A DNA stretch of 64,000 bases from Flavobacteriaceae bacterium (GCA_947491985.1 CANLLR010000005.1:1-64000), one strand, 5' to 3'. Positions 1-9,247 are shown, counted from the first letter of the stretch. Notes: generated by a model from the letters alone, not told the origin. A program made the numbers and translations.

Positions 1-396
1 AATAGCGATAGGCAAATGGTGAATGGCGATTCCAAACGCCAATTCGTGGTGGTGACTTACCGGAAAGCCTTCTAATAATGCATGCAAACACAAACTAAAA
101 AATAACAGCCAAGGCATTTGGGTTAATTTGTCGTGTCCGTGAACATGTCCGTGTTCGGCACCTTTTGAGAAGAATTCTAATATAATCTGGAACAAAATTC
201 CAACCATGATAAAAATTCCCACCGAATGATTGTGACTTTCATAGACTTCAGGCAACAAATGAATAACAGTAAGTGATAGCAAAAACGAACCGCTAAACGC
301 CAACAGCAATTTGAGGTTTTTCTTCGCTTTGGGTCGCAGCCAGATGGCAATTCCGTAACCTAATAATACCGATAGTAAGGGTAAAATGTAATTCAT
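1..396 (-). CDS. ZIP-family metal transporter, N-terminal part (runs off the window)
   Basis: The frame is open on the minus strand from an ATG at 394-396 to the window edge, giving 132 residues of the N-terminus. The first residues (MNYILPLLSVLLGYGIAIW) form a membrane helix, followed by a second helix and a His-rich stretch with the pattern HGHVHGHD, then a helix containing HALLEGFPVSHHHE and another HH motif. Histidine loops and an H/E motif inside a helix are typical of ZIP (ZupT-like) transporters, which move Zn2+ or other divalent cations into the cytoplasm. The C-terminal half lies outside the window, so metal specificity cannot be judged. Confidence 0.8.
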   Translation of the reverse strand, partial: MNYILPLLSVLLGYGIAIWLRPKAKKNLKLLLAFSGSFLLSLTVIHLLPEVYESHNHSVGIFIMVGILFQIILEFFSKGAEHGHVHGHDKLTQMPWLLFFSLCLHALLEGFPVSHHHELAFGIAIHHLPIAI

Positions 397-437
397 CAAG
401 CCAAAGTCTATTATCTATTTGTCTATTATCTTTTCTC

Positions 438-1181
438 TTACTTAAAAATCATAATCAATCGTTCACTAGTAACCTTGTGGAATTTCTTCAGTTTATAATC
501 GCCAAAAACATCCAATAAATAAATGCCTGCTTCGTTCATCATTTCTTGAAAATCATCGAGAGTTAATGCTTTTACTTTTTCGGTAAAATGAAACGATTGG
601 CCTTGGTCATCAAAGTCGATTTCTTTGAAAATATGATTATCGGTTACGTATCGTTTAATATGAAAATCGATGCCTTCTACGGTTTTTATTTCTTCTGGAA
701 CCAAATTAGCAATGACCTGATTGACATTCATAAAATCAATCATAGCAAAACCATACTCGCTCAAACTGTTTTTGATGGCAATCAACGTTTTCAAATTGTC
801 GTCGTCGTTTTCAAAATAGCCAAAACTCGTAAACAAATTGAATATTGCATCAAATTTGTCTTCAAAAGGTTCGCGCATATCATGGACTTGAAAATGCAGT
901 GTGTCATTGGCATTTTTATTGGCTTCAATAATGCTGTTTTCCGACAAATCGGCACCAATGACATTGAATCCCAATTGGTTCAAATAAATCGAGTGACGTC
1001 CCTTACCACATGCCAAATCCAAGACTTTTGCCTTTTCGGGCAAATTCAAATAATGCGTCAAGGTATCCATGAAAATTTGGGCCTCCCTATAATTTCGATC
1101 TTTATATAAAATGTGATAATAGGGCGAATCAAACCAGGATGCGAACCAACTTTCTGATGGAAGATTTTGTGTTTGTATCAT
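438..1181 (-). CDS. Class I SAM-dependent methyltransferase
   Basis: This 247-residue protein has the SAM-binding motif I VLDLACGKGRHS near residue 54, followed by an acidic strand end (VIGADLSENSI) and a motif with FDAIFNLFTSFGYF. These are the features of a soluble Rossmann-fold methyltransferase of the Methyltransf_11/25 type. The substrate cannot be read from the sequence. It is divergent from the RlmL-like gene, with a compact promoter region between them. The ATG at 1181 fits the family N-terminus. Confidence 0.8.
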   Translation of the reverse strand: MIQTQNLPSESWFASWFDSPYYHILYKDRNYREAQIFMDTLTHYLNLPEKAKVLDLACGKGRHSIYLNQLGFNVIGADLSENSIIEANKNANDTLHFQVHDMREPFEDKFDAIFNLFTSFGYFENDDDNLKTLIAIKNSLSEYGFAMIDFMNVNQVIANLVPEEIKTVEGIDFHIKRYVTDNHIFKEIDFDDQGQSFHFTEKVKALTLDDFQEMMNEAGIYLLDVFGDYKLKKFHKVTSERLIMIFK

Positions 1182-1210
1182 TTATTCTACTACATTGAAT
1201 TCTTAACGTG

Positions 1211-1229
1211 CAAATTTAGTGTATTTTTG
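1211..1229. promoter_or_regulatory. Divergent promoter pair between the methyltransferase genes
   Basis: TAAATTTG on the minus strand (1211-1218) and TATTTTTG on the plus strand (1222-1229) both match the Bacteroidota -7 consensus TAnnTTTG. They sit back to back and point to the methyltransferase at 1181 and the RlmL-like gene at 1316. Candidate -33 TTG triplets are present but at 23-24 bp spacing, so the call rests mainly on the -7 boxes. Confidence 0.5.
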
Positions 1230-1315
1230 CAGAAGTTATTCCAAGTTTGAAGTTTGATATCTAGAAAAGAGTTATTTAATTGGAGTACGTTATTTGATTA
1301 TCGGAATTTACACTC

Positions 1316-2482
1316 ATGGAAAATTTTAAAATGATTGCCAAAACCTTCTTTGGTTTTGAAGAACTACTCGCCAAAGAATTACAACAATTAGGTGCACAAG
1401 AAGTCGAAATTGGCACACGAGCTGTTAGTTTTAAAGGAGACAGAGGGTTTATGTACAAAGCTAATTTGGCATTGCGAACCGCTTTAAAAATCTTAAAGCC
1501 CATTTATTACTTCCGAGCGACAAACGATCAAAATTTGTACAAAGGCATTCAAAGCATGGATTGGTCGAAATATCTCAATGCCAACCAAACGTTTGTCATC
1601 GACACGACCATTCACTCGGATAATTTCAAACATTCGCAATTTGTTTCACAAAAATCGAAAGATGCTATTGTTGATCAATTTCGCGAACGCACCGGACAGC
1701 GACCAAGTGTGGATAAAGATTTTCCCGATGTAAGGATAAACATTCACATTGACCGAGACCAAGTTTCGGTAGCGTTAGATACTTCTGGCAATTCGTTGCA
1801 CCACCGTGGTTATCGAACGGCAACAAACATCGCTCCAATTAACGAAGTTTTAGCGGCCGGAATGGTGTTGCTTTCGGGTTGGGACGGACAATCGGATTTT
1901 TTAGATCCAATGTGTGGTTCAGGAACTATTTTGGCCGAAGCGGCAATGATTGCCTGTAATATTCCAGCAAACATCAACCGAAAAGAATTTGCTTTCGAGA
2001 AATGGAACGATTGGGACAACGATTTGTTTGATCAAATTGTAGACAGTTTGTTGAAGAAAACTCGCGAATTTCATTACACCATAAAAGGCTTTGATAAAGC
2101 GCCAAGTGCCGTCAATAAAGCTAAAGACAATATTGCTAACGCCAATTTAAGCGAATACATTACGATTGAGCAAAAAAACTTTTTTGATACCCAAAAAGAA
2201 ACTTCGGGACCTTTACACATGTTGTTTAATCCTCCTTATGGTGAGCGTTTGGATATTGAATTGGAACGTTTTTACAGAGAGATGGGAGATACCATGAAAC
2301 AACATTATCCGGGAACGAATGCATGGTTCATTTCGGGAAATTTGGAAGCGTTGAAATTCGTCGGACTCAAACCATCACGAAAAATCAAATTGTTTAATGG
2401 AAGTTTGGAAGCCCGTTTGGTGAAATACGAAATGTATGAAGGAAGTAAAAAAGGGAAGTATTTGAATAGGGAAGAGGAGTAG
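1316..2482 (+). CDS. THUMP-domain RNA methyltransferase, RlmL-like (23S rRNA m2G)
   Basis: The 388-residue protein has an N-terminal ferredoxin-like/THUMP region (about residues 45-155) and a Rossmann methyltransferase domain. Motif I is DPMCGSGTIL at 197-206 and the catalytic N-methyltransferase motif is NPPYGERL at 305-312; the latter is typical of enzymes that methylate exocyclic amines. It matches the RlmL half of E. coli RlmKL, which makes m2G2445 in 23S rRNA; there is no fused RlmK domain. The start has an alternative ATG five codons downstream. The exact target base is inferred from the family. Confidence 0.83.
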   Translation: MENFKMIAKTFFGFEELLAKELQQLGAQEVEIGTRAVSFKGDRGFMYKANLALRTALKILKPIYYFRATNDQNLYKGIQSMDWSKYLNANQTFVIDTTIHSDNFKHSQFVSQKSKDAIVDQFRERTGQRPSVDKDFPDVRINIHIDRDQVSVALDTSGNSLHHRGYRTATNIAPINEVLAAGMVLLSGWDGQSDFLDPMCGSGTILAEAAMIACNIPANINRKEFAFEKWNDWDNDLFDQIVDSLLKKTREFHYTIKGFDKAPSAVNKAKDNIANANLSEYITIEQKNFFDTQKETSGPLHMLFNPPYGERLDIELERFYREMGDTMKQHYPGTNAWFISGNLEALKFVGLKPSRKIKLFNGSLEARLVKYEMYEGSKKGKYLNREEE

Positions 2483-2551
2483 TTCTCAGTTTTGCTTCGC
2501 CAGTTCGCTATCGATTGGGTCAGTCGCAGTTATCAGTAAAACCTTAATATC

Positions 2552-2785
2552 ATGAGCAAAAAAACAAAAGCACTTATTTTCAACCTACTTTCTTTTGCAG
2601 TACTTTTTATAGGATTGCGTTATTTTGTATTGAATTATACCAACCTAAGTGGGATTTGGAAACCGCTTACAGCAGCTGTAGTGGCAACTTTATTAGCACC
2701 TAAATTTCAAGCAGTAAATACACGCGATGGCGAGAAGTTGTTTATGAAAGCGTTGTTTATAAAAGGTGTGAAGGAGATTAGATAG
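2552..2785 (+). CDS. Small membrane protein, unknown function
   Basis: A 77-residue protein with two probable membrane helices (about residues 7-27 and 35-50) and a basic C-terminus. No family motif was recognised. It follows the RlmL-like gene by about 70 bp in the same direction and may be cotranscribed. Its length, clean ATG and hydrophobicity pattern favour a real gene over a random frame. Confidence 0.6.
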   Translation: MSKKTKALIFNLLSFAVLFIGLRYFVLNYTNLSGIWKPLTAAVVATLLAPKFQAVNTRDGEKLFMKALFIKGVKEIR

Positions 2786-2797
2786 AAAAACGCTCCG

Positions 2798-2923
2798 CTT
2801 TGGATACGCTTCGCTTTAGAAGTTTTATGTCTCACGCCTGTCTATAGGCCAAAGGCCGTCTCTAAAGGTGCAGCCGTTTCCAAAGTGAAGCGCAGCCGTA
2901 TCCAAAGGCCAAAGGCAGTCTCT
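2798..2923. repeat. Structured intergenic repeat: long imperfect hairpin with a repeated GGCCAAAGGC unit
   Basis: CTTTGGATACG at 2798-2808 pairs perfectly with CGTATCCAAAG at 2897-2907, and the adjoining CGCTTCGCTTT pairs with AAAGTGAAGCG at 2882-2892 with one G-T pair. This gives a stem of about 20 bp with a small bulge. An 18-base unit beginning AGGCCAAAGGC occurs at 2846-2863 and again at 2906-2923 with one mismatch; the second copy ends at the stop codon of the minus-strand gene that follows. Confidence 0.6.
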
Positions 2924-3655
2924 TTATTTCTTTACTTCCCTTTTTGCTTTCACCGTCGATTTGTACAAAGGCAAAAAGTACGAAACGGTATAATTAAATC
3001 CGGCACCAAATTTACCATTGTAGGTTCTGTTGTAACCCGGAATGTGCAAATTATCAAAGGTTTCGGGTTTCTTGTTCGTGATCAAGTAATTCACGCGGCA
3101 ACTAAAACCTACGTATACGTTTTTGAAAACTTCAGCTTTGATACCAGCAATTACTTCGAGCCATTGTGCCGATAATCCGTCAAATTTTTCACCCGATTCA
3201 AGAACTAGATTTTCTCCGAAATACGTATTCGGATTGTAAATTTCGTAATTGTTTAAGGTTTGACTGAACGAACTTATGCCATAGCGCATTCCTACATACA
3301 ACATGTTTTCCATGCCTATCCAGTTTTTGTAGGCGTTGTAATCAAATCCGAATTTGATGTAGGTACCTTCAGTAGTGAAATTCAATTGCTCGTCGTCGGT
3401 TGTTTTTTTCTCGTTTCCAATTTCGACTGCAATATAATGTTTACGCATCAGTTTGTAATCGCCCACCAATTCCAATCCGCGATAATCTTTTTCATAAAAT
3501 GAACGTGCTAATTTGACCATATCTAAGCCAAAACGAATTCCGTACCGTTCGGTTTTGGGTGGAATGCTGTCTTTCTTCTTGGTTTCCTGAGCTGTTCCAA
3601 CTACAAAAACTAAAAGCAATACAAGACTAAAAAAATAATTTAACGTGTATTTCAT
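2924..3655 (-). CDS. DUF6048-type outer-membrane-like protein
   Basis: A 243-residue protein with an N-terminal signal peptide (hydrophobic residues 6-21 ending VVGTAQE) and alternating aromatic-rich strands (YIAVEIG, YIKFGFDYNAY, MLYVGMRYGI, YVGFSCRVNYLI, FNYTVSYFLPLY) that look like an outer-membrane beta-barrel. The layout resembles the flavobacterial DUF6048 family. It overlaps the upstream lipoprotein gene by 29 bp, so the two are translationally linked, and together they follow rlmD. Function is unknown. Confidence 0.65.
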   Translation of the reverse strand: MKYTLNYFFSLVLLLVFVVGTAQETKKKDSIPPKTERYGIRFGLDMVKLARSFYEKDYRGLELVGDYKLMRKHYIAVEIGNEKKTTDDEQLNFTTEGTYIKFGFDYNAYKNWIGMENMLYVGMRYGISSFSQTLNNYEIYNPNTYFGENLVLESGEKFDGLSAQWLEVIAGIKAEVFKNVYVGFSCRVNYLITNKKPETFDNLHIPGYNRTYNGKFGAGFNYTVSYFLPLYKSTVKAKREVKK

Positions 3656-4175
3656 TTTCGTTTTCTATGTTAGTGGTTACTATGTTAATACCTTGAAGCC
3701 AAAAGCTATCAGGTGGTGTGCTGTCAAATCTTATAATTCCGTTAGGACTACTATTCAAAGTAAAAATCGTTTTGTAACCACAAGCGCGTGAAATAAATAC
3801 ATTGTTTTGTGTATAATTTATTGTCAATCTATCTTCGTTTTGTAATCCGATTACGCCCGAATTGATAAAAAAAGAATAATCAGTTGTCTCGCTAACGGAG
3901 GTGCTAGTTTTAAGTGGAATTGATATTTTATTTCCAGTAAACAAATAGCGATCAGGGTTAGACTCTGGTAAAGCGTCATTGAAAGTCAGCGATTGTATTA
4001 CACCGTCGGCTTTTACTCTAAGTTTGTTTACATTTTTTAGTGTTGTCGGATTGGATATATCGTAAAATTCGATGACCAATCGCGGAGTAGTTGATGTAGT
4101 AGCATCGCAAATATCATCCTTCTCACAACTTGAAAAAGCGAATACAATTAGTACTAGTAGGACTATTTTTTTCAT
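3627..4175 (-). CDS. DUF6452-type lipoprotein
   Basis: A 182-residue protein beginning MKKIVLLVLIVFAFSSCEKD, with a clear lipobox ending FSSC, so it should be lipid-anchored. The rest is predicted beta-rich with no recognised catalytic motif. It sits between rlmD (33 bp upstream) and the overlapping DUF6048-type gene. I infer that the lipoprotein and the barrel-like protein work together; the sequence does not prove it. Confidence 0.65.
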   Translation of the reverse strand: MKKIVLLVLIVFAFSSCEKDDICDATTSTTPRLVIEFYDISNPTTLKNVNKLRVKADGVIQSLTFNDALPESNPDRYLFTGNKISIPLKTSTSVSETTDYSFFINSGVIGLQNEDRLTINYTQNNVFISRACGYKTIFTLNSSPNGIIRFDSTPPDSFWLQGINIVTTNIENENEIHVKLFF

Positions 4176-4207
4176 TTATAATTTACAATTCAAAATTTAA
4201 AATTATT

Positions 4208-5623
4208 TTATCTTCTTTCCAAAAGTACAACATTTTCCACATGATGCGTTTGCGGAAACATATCTACAGGCCGCACACGCGTCACTTTGTATTTTTCGTT
4301 CATTAAGGCCAAGTCGCGTGCTTGTGTAGCGCTGTTACAACTCACATATACTACTTTTTCGGGAGCGATTTTCAAAATTTGTTCGACAACGTCTTTGTGC
4401 ATTCCGTCGCGTGGTGGATCGGTGATAATCACATCAGGTTGCCCGTGTTGTGCGATAAATGATTCGTTAAAAACGTTTTTCATATCACCTACATAAAACT
4501 CACAATTGGTAATTTCATTGCGTTTGGCATTTTCTTTGGCATCGGCAATGGCTTCTGGAACGGCTTCTACTCCAATCACTTTTTTTGCGAGTTTGGAAAC
4601 AAATTGCGCAATGGTTCCGGTTCCGGTGTACAAATCGTAAACGACTTCATTTCCAGTTAAACCTGCGAAATCGCGTGTAATTTTATATAATTCGTAGGCC
4701 TGATCGGAGTTGGTTTGGTAAAACGATTTGGCGTTGATTGAAAATTTCAAGCCTTCCATTTCTTCCAAAATATAATCGCGGCCTTTGTATAGTTTGATGT
4801 CCTGATCATACAAAGTGTCATTAGCTTTGCTATTGATAACGTATTGCAACGAAGTGATTTGCGGAAACTTTTCATGTATAAAATCCATCAGCAACTCACG
4901 GTTGGCTTTGTCGTTTTCAAAAAACTGAATCAATACCATGATTTCTCCTGTAGAAGCCGTTCTAATCATTAGTGTTCGCAACAAACCTTGATGATTACGC
5001 GCATTAAAAAACGTCATGTTATTGGCTACAGCAAATGCTTTAATCGAATTCCGAATGTCGTTCGACGGATCTTCTTGCAAATGACACTTTTCAATGTGTA
5101 AAATTTTATCCCACATTCTCGGAATATGAAAACCCAAGGCGGGATTTTTACTCAAGGTCGTGTCTTCCGATTGGATTTCGGTTTCGTTAAGCCAACGGGT
5201 GTCGGAAAAACCAAACTCCATTTTATTGCGGTAAAAAAATTGCTTTTCAGAGCCTAAAATCGGTTCAAAATCGGACAATTCTATTTTGCCAATGCGTTTG
5301 AGGTTGTTGTACACTTCATTGTTTTTGTAAAACAACTGTTTTTCGTACTTCATGTTTTGCCATTTGCAACCGCCGCAAGCGCCAAAATGTTGGCAAACGG
5401 GCTCGACTCTATTTTCTGAAAATGAGTGAAATTTTATGGCTTTGCCTTCAAAATAGGCTTTACGTTTTTTAAAAGTTTGTACGTCAACCACATCGCCTGG
5501 TACAACGTTGGGTATAAAAATGACTTGACCTTCGGGTGCTTTTGCCACCGAAACGCCTTTGGCTCCCGCATCAAGTACGGTAATATGTTCAAAAATCACT
5601 TTGTCGGTTTTCTTCTTACTCAT
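4208..5623 (-). CDS. rlmD: 23S rRNA (uracil-5-)-methyltransferase RlmD
   Basis: This 471-residue protein has an N-terminal TRAM domain (about residues 1-65), an iron-sulfur cluster motif with Cys77, Cys83 and Cys86 plus a later Cys180, and a C-terminal Rossmann methyltransferase domain. The motif VVYDLYTGTGTIAQFV is the SAM site, TDPPRDGM is motif IV, and VVYVSCNSAT near residue 428 carries the catalytic Cys that attacks uracil C6. This is the TrmA/RlmC/RlmD family; RlmD makes m5U1939 in 23S rRNA. Many flavobacteria carry one such enzyme, so RlmCD-like dual specificity is possible. Confidence 0.88.
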   Translation of the reverse strand: MSKKKTDKVIFEHITVLDAGAKGVSVAKAPEGQVIFIPNVVPGDVVDVQTFKKRKAYFEGKAIKFHSFSENRVEPVCQHFGACGGCKWQNMKYEKQLFYKNNEVYNNLKRIGKIELSDFEPILGSEKQFFYRNKMEFGFSDTRWLNETEIQSEDTTLSKNPALGFHIPRMWDKILHIEKCHLQEDPSNDIRNSIKAFAVANNMTFFNARNHQGLLRTLMIRTASTGEIMVLIQFFENDKANRELLMDFIHEKFPQITSLQYVINSKANDTLYDQDIKLYKGRDYILEEMEGLKFSINAKSFYQTNSDQAYELYKITRDFAGLTGNEVVYDLYTGTGTIAQFVSKLAKKVIGVEAVPEAIADAKENAKRNEITNCEFYVGDMKNVFNESFIAQHGQPDVIITDPPRDGMHKDVVEQILKIAPEKVVYVSCNSATQARDLALMNEKYKVTRVRPVDMFPQTHHVENVVLLERR

Positions 5624-5752
5624 GGCGCAAAGATAAAGAATGAAGTTTGATATACGAAGTACAATTTACGAAGTAATTATTTTATTTGGACATTGCATTT
5701 TAAATAGCGAACTTCGTTCTTTGTACTTCAAACTTCGTAAATCTACTATACA

Positions 5753-6292
5753 ATGCAACACCTCGCTCTCCTCCGCGGCATCAACGTATCTGGTCATAAA
5801 ATGATCAATATGATTGCCTTGAAAAAAGCCTTAGAATCGATTGGTTTTACCAACGTGGTGACTTATATTCAATCGGGGAATGTGTTTGTGACGACCGAGG
5901 AAGAAAGTCCGAGTAAGGTGGGTTTTTTAATCAAACAAGAGATTTTTAAAACGTTTGGACACGATGTTCCTGTGATTGTAATTGGTAAAGAAGATTTGCA
6001 GGCGTGTCTCGATCGGAATTTATTTTTGAACGAAGCCGAAATCGATTTGAAAAAACTCTACGTTTCGTTCATCTCGTCTGAATTGCCCGAAAACATGATT
6101 ACCCAACTCAATTTGAACTTTATCAAACCTGATGAAATTCAGTTGGATGGCAAACGCATTTATTTGAAGTACGACACGTCCCCAGCCAAAACACGATTGG
6201 ATAACAAGTGGATTGAAAAAAGCATGAACGTAGTTTCTACAACCCGCAATTGGAATACGGTGAATAAGTTGTTGGATATGTTTGGAAATTAG
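5753..6292 (+). CDS. DUF1697 family protein
   Basis: A 179-residue soluble protein that opens with the DUF1697 signature: LLRGINVSGHKMINM, then a Leu/Ile-rich helix and the segment VVTYIQSGNVFV. The C-terminus has the conserved TTRNWNTVNKLLDM. The family is widespread in bacteria and has a ferredoxin-like fold, with no established biochemical role. The gene is monocistronic in this arrangement. Confidence 0.88.
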   Translation: MQHLALLRGINVSGHKMINMIALKKALESIGFTNVVTYIQSGNVFVTTEEESPSKVGFLIKQEIFKTFGHDVPVIVIGKEDLQACLDRNLFLNEAEIDLKKLYVSFISSELPENMITQLNLNFIKPDEIQLDGKRIYLKYDTSPAKTRLDNKWIEKSMNVVSTTRNWNTVNKLLDMFGN

Positions 6293-6359
6293 TTTCAAAA
6301 GGTCGAATGTTTGTGTGGATTAAAAGCTGTAAATTAGCATTATCTAATATCACTCAAAA

Positions 6360-7061
6360 ATGGCTTCAAAAGCAATGTTTCAAAGTGCTCTCTCAGGACA
6401 AGAATTCCCTACAGAAGCTAAAGTATCGTGTAACAGCATACGATTTCCAATTTTAAAACTAATCAAAGAAGCGCATCCCGATTTTGATGGTAAAGGAAAC
6501 ATTGCAAATAGTGAACTCAATATTTATCGTGAAAAATACATTGCCAATTTTTTACAATCAGAAGTAGGAGAGTTGAATGCCATTCACAAGAACGTACTTC
6601 AATCTATAACCGATGAAAAATCGTTTGTATCTAAAGTAGAAGACGAAGTAGATAACCGAACCATCGGGCAAACTATTGCCGATAAAGTTGCTGCTTTTGG
6701 AGGAAGTTGGACGTTTATAATTTCGTTTTTTATTTTTATACTGATTTGGATTGCTTCAAATGTGTATTTGCTATTGAACAAAGGTTTTGATCCGTATCCA
6801 TTTATTTTACTAAATTTAATCTTGTCATGTTTGGCGGCTTTGCAAGCTCCAGTAATTATGATGAGCCAAAATCGTCAAGAAGAAAAAGATCGAGAGCGTG
6901 CTAAAAAAGATTACATGATTAATTTGAAATCGGAATTAGAAATTCGGATGTTAGATGAAAAGCTCGATCATCTTATCATGCACCAACAACAAGAGTTGAT
7001 TGAAATACAGAAAGTACAGATTGAAATGATGAATGATATTTTGGAACGGGTTAAGAAATAA
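6360..7061 (+). CDS. DUF1003 family membrane protein
   Basis: A 233-residue protein with a soluble N-terminal half, two membrane helices (about residues 115-137 and 146-167), and a charged coiled-coil-like C-terminus rich in Glu, Lys and Gln. The motif GGSWTFIISF before helix one and the MMSQNRQEEKDRERAKKDY segment after helix two are the hallmark of DUF1003. No function is established for the family. Confidence 0.88.
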   Translation: MASKAMFQSALSGQEFPTEAKVSCNSIRFPILKLIKEAHPDFDGKGNIANSELNIYREKYIANFLQSEVGELNAIHKNVLQSITDEKSFVSKVEDEVDNRTIGQTIADKVAAFGGSWTFIISFFIFILIWIASNVYLLLNKGFDPYPFILLNLILSCLAALQAPVIMMSQNRQEEKDRERAKKDYMINLKSELEIRMLDEKLDHLIMHQQQELIEIQKVQIEMMNDILERVKK

Positions 7062-7186
7062 GGGGATGTGTTAATTCGGTTATTTGGCTGTAAGATTGTA
7101 AGGATGAACTTCTTGAATTTGGATTGACATCTATAAAAAGATAAACATAACCCAATAAACAAATAACTAAATTACCTTTTTTTCCC

Positions 7187-7272
7187 TACTTTTGCATTGG
7201 ATGATTTCTCTCCACAAGTAGGAATTGTTAATATTCAAATTGCCTGTGACGAGTTCAGGTGAAATAAAAAAA
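7187..7272 (+). promoter_or_regulatory. Promoter and leader of rocD
   Basis: TACTTTTG at 7187-7194 matches the TAnnTTTG box. The leader that follows (about 75 nt) ends with a CCTG...CAGG element and an A-rich run directly before the ATG. A very similar stretch (CAAAT-GCCTGT ... GTTCAGGT-AAATAAAAAA) precedes the MATE gene at 50401-50440. No clear -33 TTG was seen. Confidence 0.45.
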
Positions 7273-7274
7273 TT

Positions 7275-8555
7275 ATGTCAGTTTTAGAAAAAATGAGTTC
7301 GGATGAAGCCATTGCTTTAGAAAATAAATACGGAGCTCACAATTACCATCCGCTACCAGTTGTTTTGAGCAGAGGAGAAGGCGTTTACGTTTGGGATGTG
7401 GAAGGAAAAAAGTATTACGATTTTCTTTCGGCGTATTCGGCAGTCAATCAAGGCCATTGCCATCCGAAAATTGTCAATGCAATGATTAATCAAGCGCAAA
7501 CGTTAACCTTAACTTCGCGTGCTTTTTACAATGATAAATTGGGAGTGTACGAAGAATTTGTGACCAACTATTTTGGTTTCGATAAAGTATTGCCAATGAA
7601 CACAGGCGCTGAAGCAGTAGAAACAGCTTTAAAATTGTGCAGAAAATGGGCGTACGAGAAAAAAGGCATTCCCGAAAATGAAGCGCAAATTATTGTTTGT
7701 GACGGGAATTTCCACGGTAGAACTACGACCATCATCTCGTTTTCGAATGATGAAAATGCAAGAAAGAATTTCGGACCGTATACGGCTGGATTTATCAAAA
7801 TACCTTACGATGATATTGAGGAGTTGAAAATAGCCCTTACATCGTCTAAAAACATCGCTGGGTTCTTAGTAGAACCGATTCAGGGCGAAGCAGGCGTTTT
7901 TGTTCCGGCTGATGATTATTTAGTGCAAGCAAAAGCATTGTGCGAGGCCAATAATGTGTTGTTTGTTGCCGATGAGGTACAAACCGGAATCGCAAGAACT
8001 GGATCAATTTTGGCGGTTTGTGGCAATTGCAGTTGTGAAAACGCGTGTGAAAAGCAAGCGACTTATGTGACTCCTGATATTTTAATTTTAGGAAAAGCCT
8101 TGTCTGGCGGAGCGTATCCAGTTTCGGCAGTTTTGGCCAATGATGCGATTATGAATGTCATCAAACCTGGGCAACACGGTTCGACTTTTGGTGGAAATCC
8201 AATTGCAGGAGCAGTGGCTATTGCTGCGTTGGAAGTGGTGAATGATGAAAAACTGATTCAGAATGCGCGTCGTTTGGGAATCATCTTTAGAGAAAAAATC
8301 GGCGCCTTTGTAAAAACATCCAACATTGCTACATTGGTTCGTGGAAAAGGATTGTTAAATGCGATTGTAATTAACGATACCGAAGAAAGCGACACCGCTT
8401 GGAATATTTGTATGGCATTGCGCGATAACGGTTTGTTAGCGAAACCAACACACGGCAATATTATTCGTTTTGCACCACCATTAGTAATGAATGAAGAACA
8501 ATTGTTGGATTGTGTTTCGATTATCATTACAACTTTGAAACAATTTGAAAAGTAA
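7275..8555 (+). CDS. rocD: Ornithine aminotransferase
   Basis: This 426-residue PLP enzyme is a class III aminotransferase. [34 protein letters not shown] and [15 protein letters not shown] are the expected motifs, with Lys274 as the probable Schiff-base lysine. The order and wording of the motifs match ornithine-oxo-acid transaminase, which converts ornithine to glutamate semialdehyde and links arginine and proline metabolism. An unusual Cys-rich insert sits just before the lysine: Cys249, Cys252, Cys254 and Cys258 in about 15 residues, making the protein somewhat longer than its typical length of about 400. Confidence 0.9.
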   Translation: MSVLEKMSSDEAIALENKYGAHNYHPLPVVLSRGEGVYVWDVEGKKYYDFLSAYSAVNQGHCHPKIVNAMINQAQTLTLTSRAFYNDKLGVYEEFVTNYFGFDKVLPMNTGAEAVETALKLCRKWAYEKKGIPENEAQIIVCDGNFHGRTTTIISFSNDENARKNFGPYTAGFIKIPYDDIEELKIALTSSKNIAGFLVEPIQGEAGVFVPADDYLVQAKALCEANNVLFVADEVQTGIARTGSILAVCGNCSCENACEKQATYVTPDILILGKALSGGAYPVSAVLANDAIMNVIKPGQHGSTFGGNPIAGAVAIAALEVVNDEKLIQNARRLGIIFREKIGAFVKTSNIATLVRGKGLLNAIVINDTEESDTAWNICMALRDNGLLAKPTHGNIIRFAPPLVMNEEQLLDCVSIIITTLKQFEK

Positions 8556-8577
8556 ATTTTAGAAATAGAAGTAAATA

Positions 8578-8612
8578 AAAAATCCGCCAAGAGTAGATCT
8601 AGGCGGATTTTT
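8578..8612. terminator. Bidirectional terminator between rocD and the CCC-motif gene
   Basis: AATCCGCC (8581-8588) pairs with GGCGGATT (8602-8609), flanked by an A-run on the left and a T-run on the right, so it can stop both converging transcripts. Confidence 0.8.
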
Positions 8613-8620
8613 TTTATGTA

Positions 8621-8944
8621 TTATTTTTGGAAACCTTTTATCATTTCCATTAACTGTTCTTGTTGTTCAATATCTTTCCCTGTTGCTTTCATGTAGATAG
8701 CGTAAATTAGTGTTAGTACACTAAGTACCATAGCTACAATGTTTACAATTTTCCATGTGTTTAAGGAGCCAATTGCGTAAGTGTCTGAATTTTCAACTAA
8801 TAATTTTTCGTCTTTTTTTGCTAAATAGATTCCGATACCCGATAGTATAACCCCTAAAAGTCCACTAGTGCAACAACAGCCAACATACGATATTAGACCT
8901 AAAATCATAACGGCTTTTTCATTTGGTAATTTTTGTTTTTCCAT
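8621..8944 (-). CDS. CCC-motif small membrane protein
   Basis: A 107-residue protein with two hydrophobic segments and the triple Cys run VGCCCTSG near residue 23, which defines a small Bacteroidota family annotated as CCC-motif membrane proteins. It follows the DUF2752 gene by 24 bp in the same direction, an arrangement I recall as common in the phylum. Function is unknown. Confidence 0.75.
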   Translation of the reverse strand: MEKQKLPNEKAVMILGLISYVGCCCTSGLLGVILSGIGIYLAKKDEKLLVENSDTYAIGSLNTWKIVNIVAMVLSVLTLIYAIYMKATGKDIEQQEQLMEMIKGFQK

Positions 8945-8968
8945 AAAATATAATTAATTGATTAGAGT

Positions 8969-9247
8969 TTAAAAGTGTTTAAAAAAGAAAGAAACTATCA
9001 TTACTATACCGTTTGTAATAGCTAAGTAAATTATGGGTTTATTATAGTTCCTTTTTTTATCAATAAAATGAAGTCCGAGACTAGCAAAAAGAAGAAGCAA
9101 TGTGTAAATAGCAGGAAACATGTTAAAAGCACCAACAAAATCACCATTAAAAAGTAGCGCCATTGCTCTTTGAGTTCCACAACCCAAACATTCCACTCCG
9201 AAAATTTTTTTGCTCATACACGGAATCATATACTCGTCCAATGCCAT
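8969..9247 (-). CDS. DUF2752 family membrane protein
   Basis: A 92-residue protein with the DUF2752 signature ECLGCGTQRAMALLFNGD near residues 19-36, a Cys pair in a membrane-proximal loop followed by a conserved Arg. Two hydrophobic helices follow. The family has no established function. It is the first gene of a two-gene unit with the CCC-motif protein, and both encode membrane proteins with conserved Cys. Confidence 0.85.
   Translation of the reverse strand: MALDEYMIPCMSKKIFGVECLGCGTQRAMALLFNGDFVGAFNMFPAIYTLLLLFASLGLHFIDKKRNYNKPIIYLAITNGIVMIVSFFFKHF

Noticed and set aside
588..1109. Open frame of 173 codons opposite the methyltransferase gene
   Set aside because: It lies antisense to a gene with clear motifs, and its own translation shows no domain or signal.
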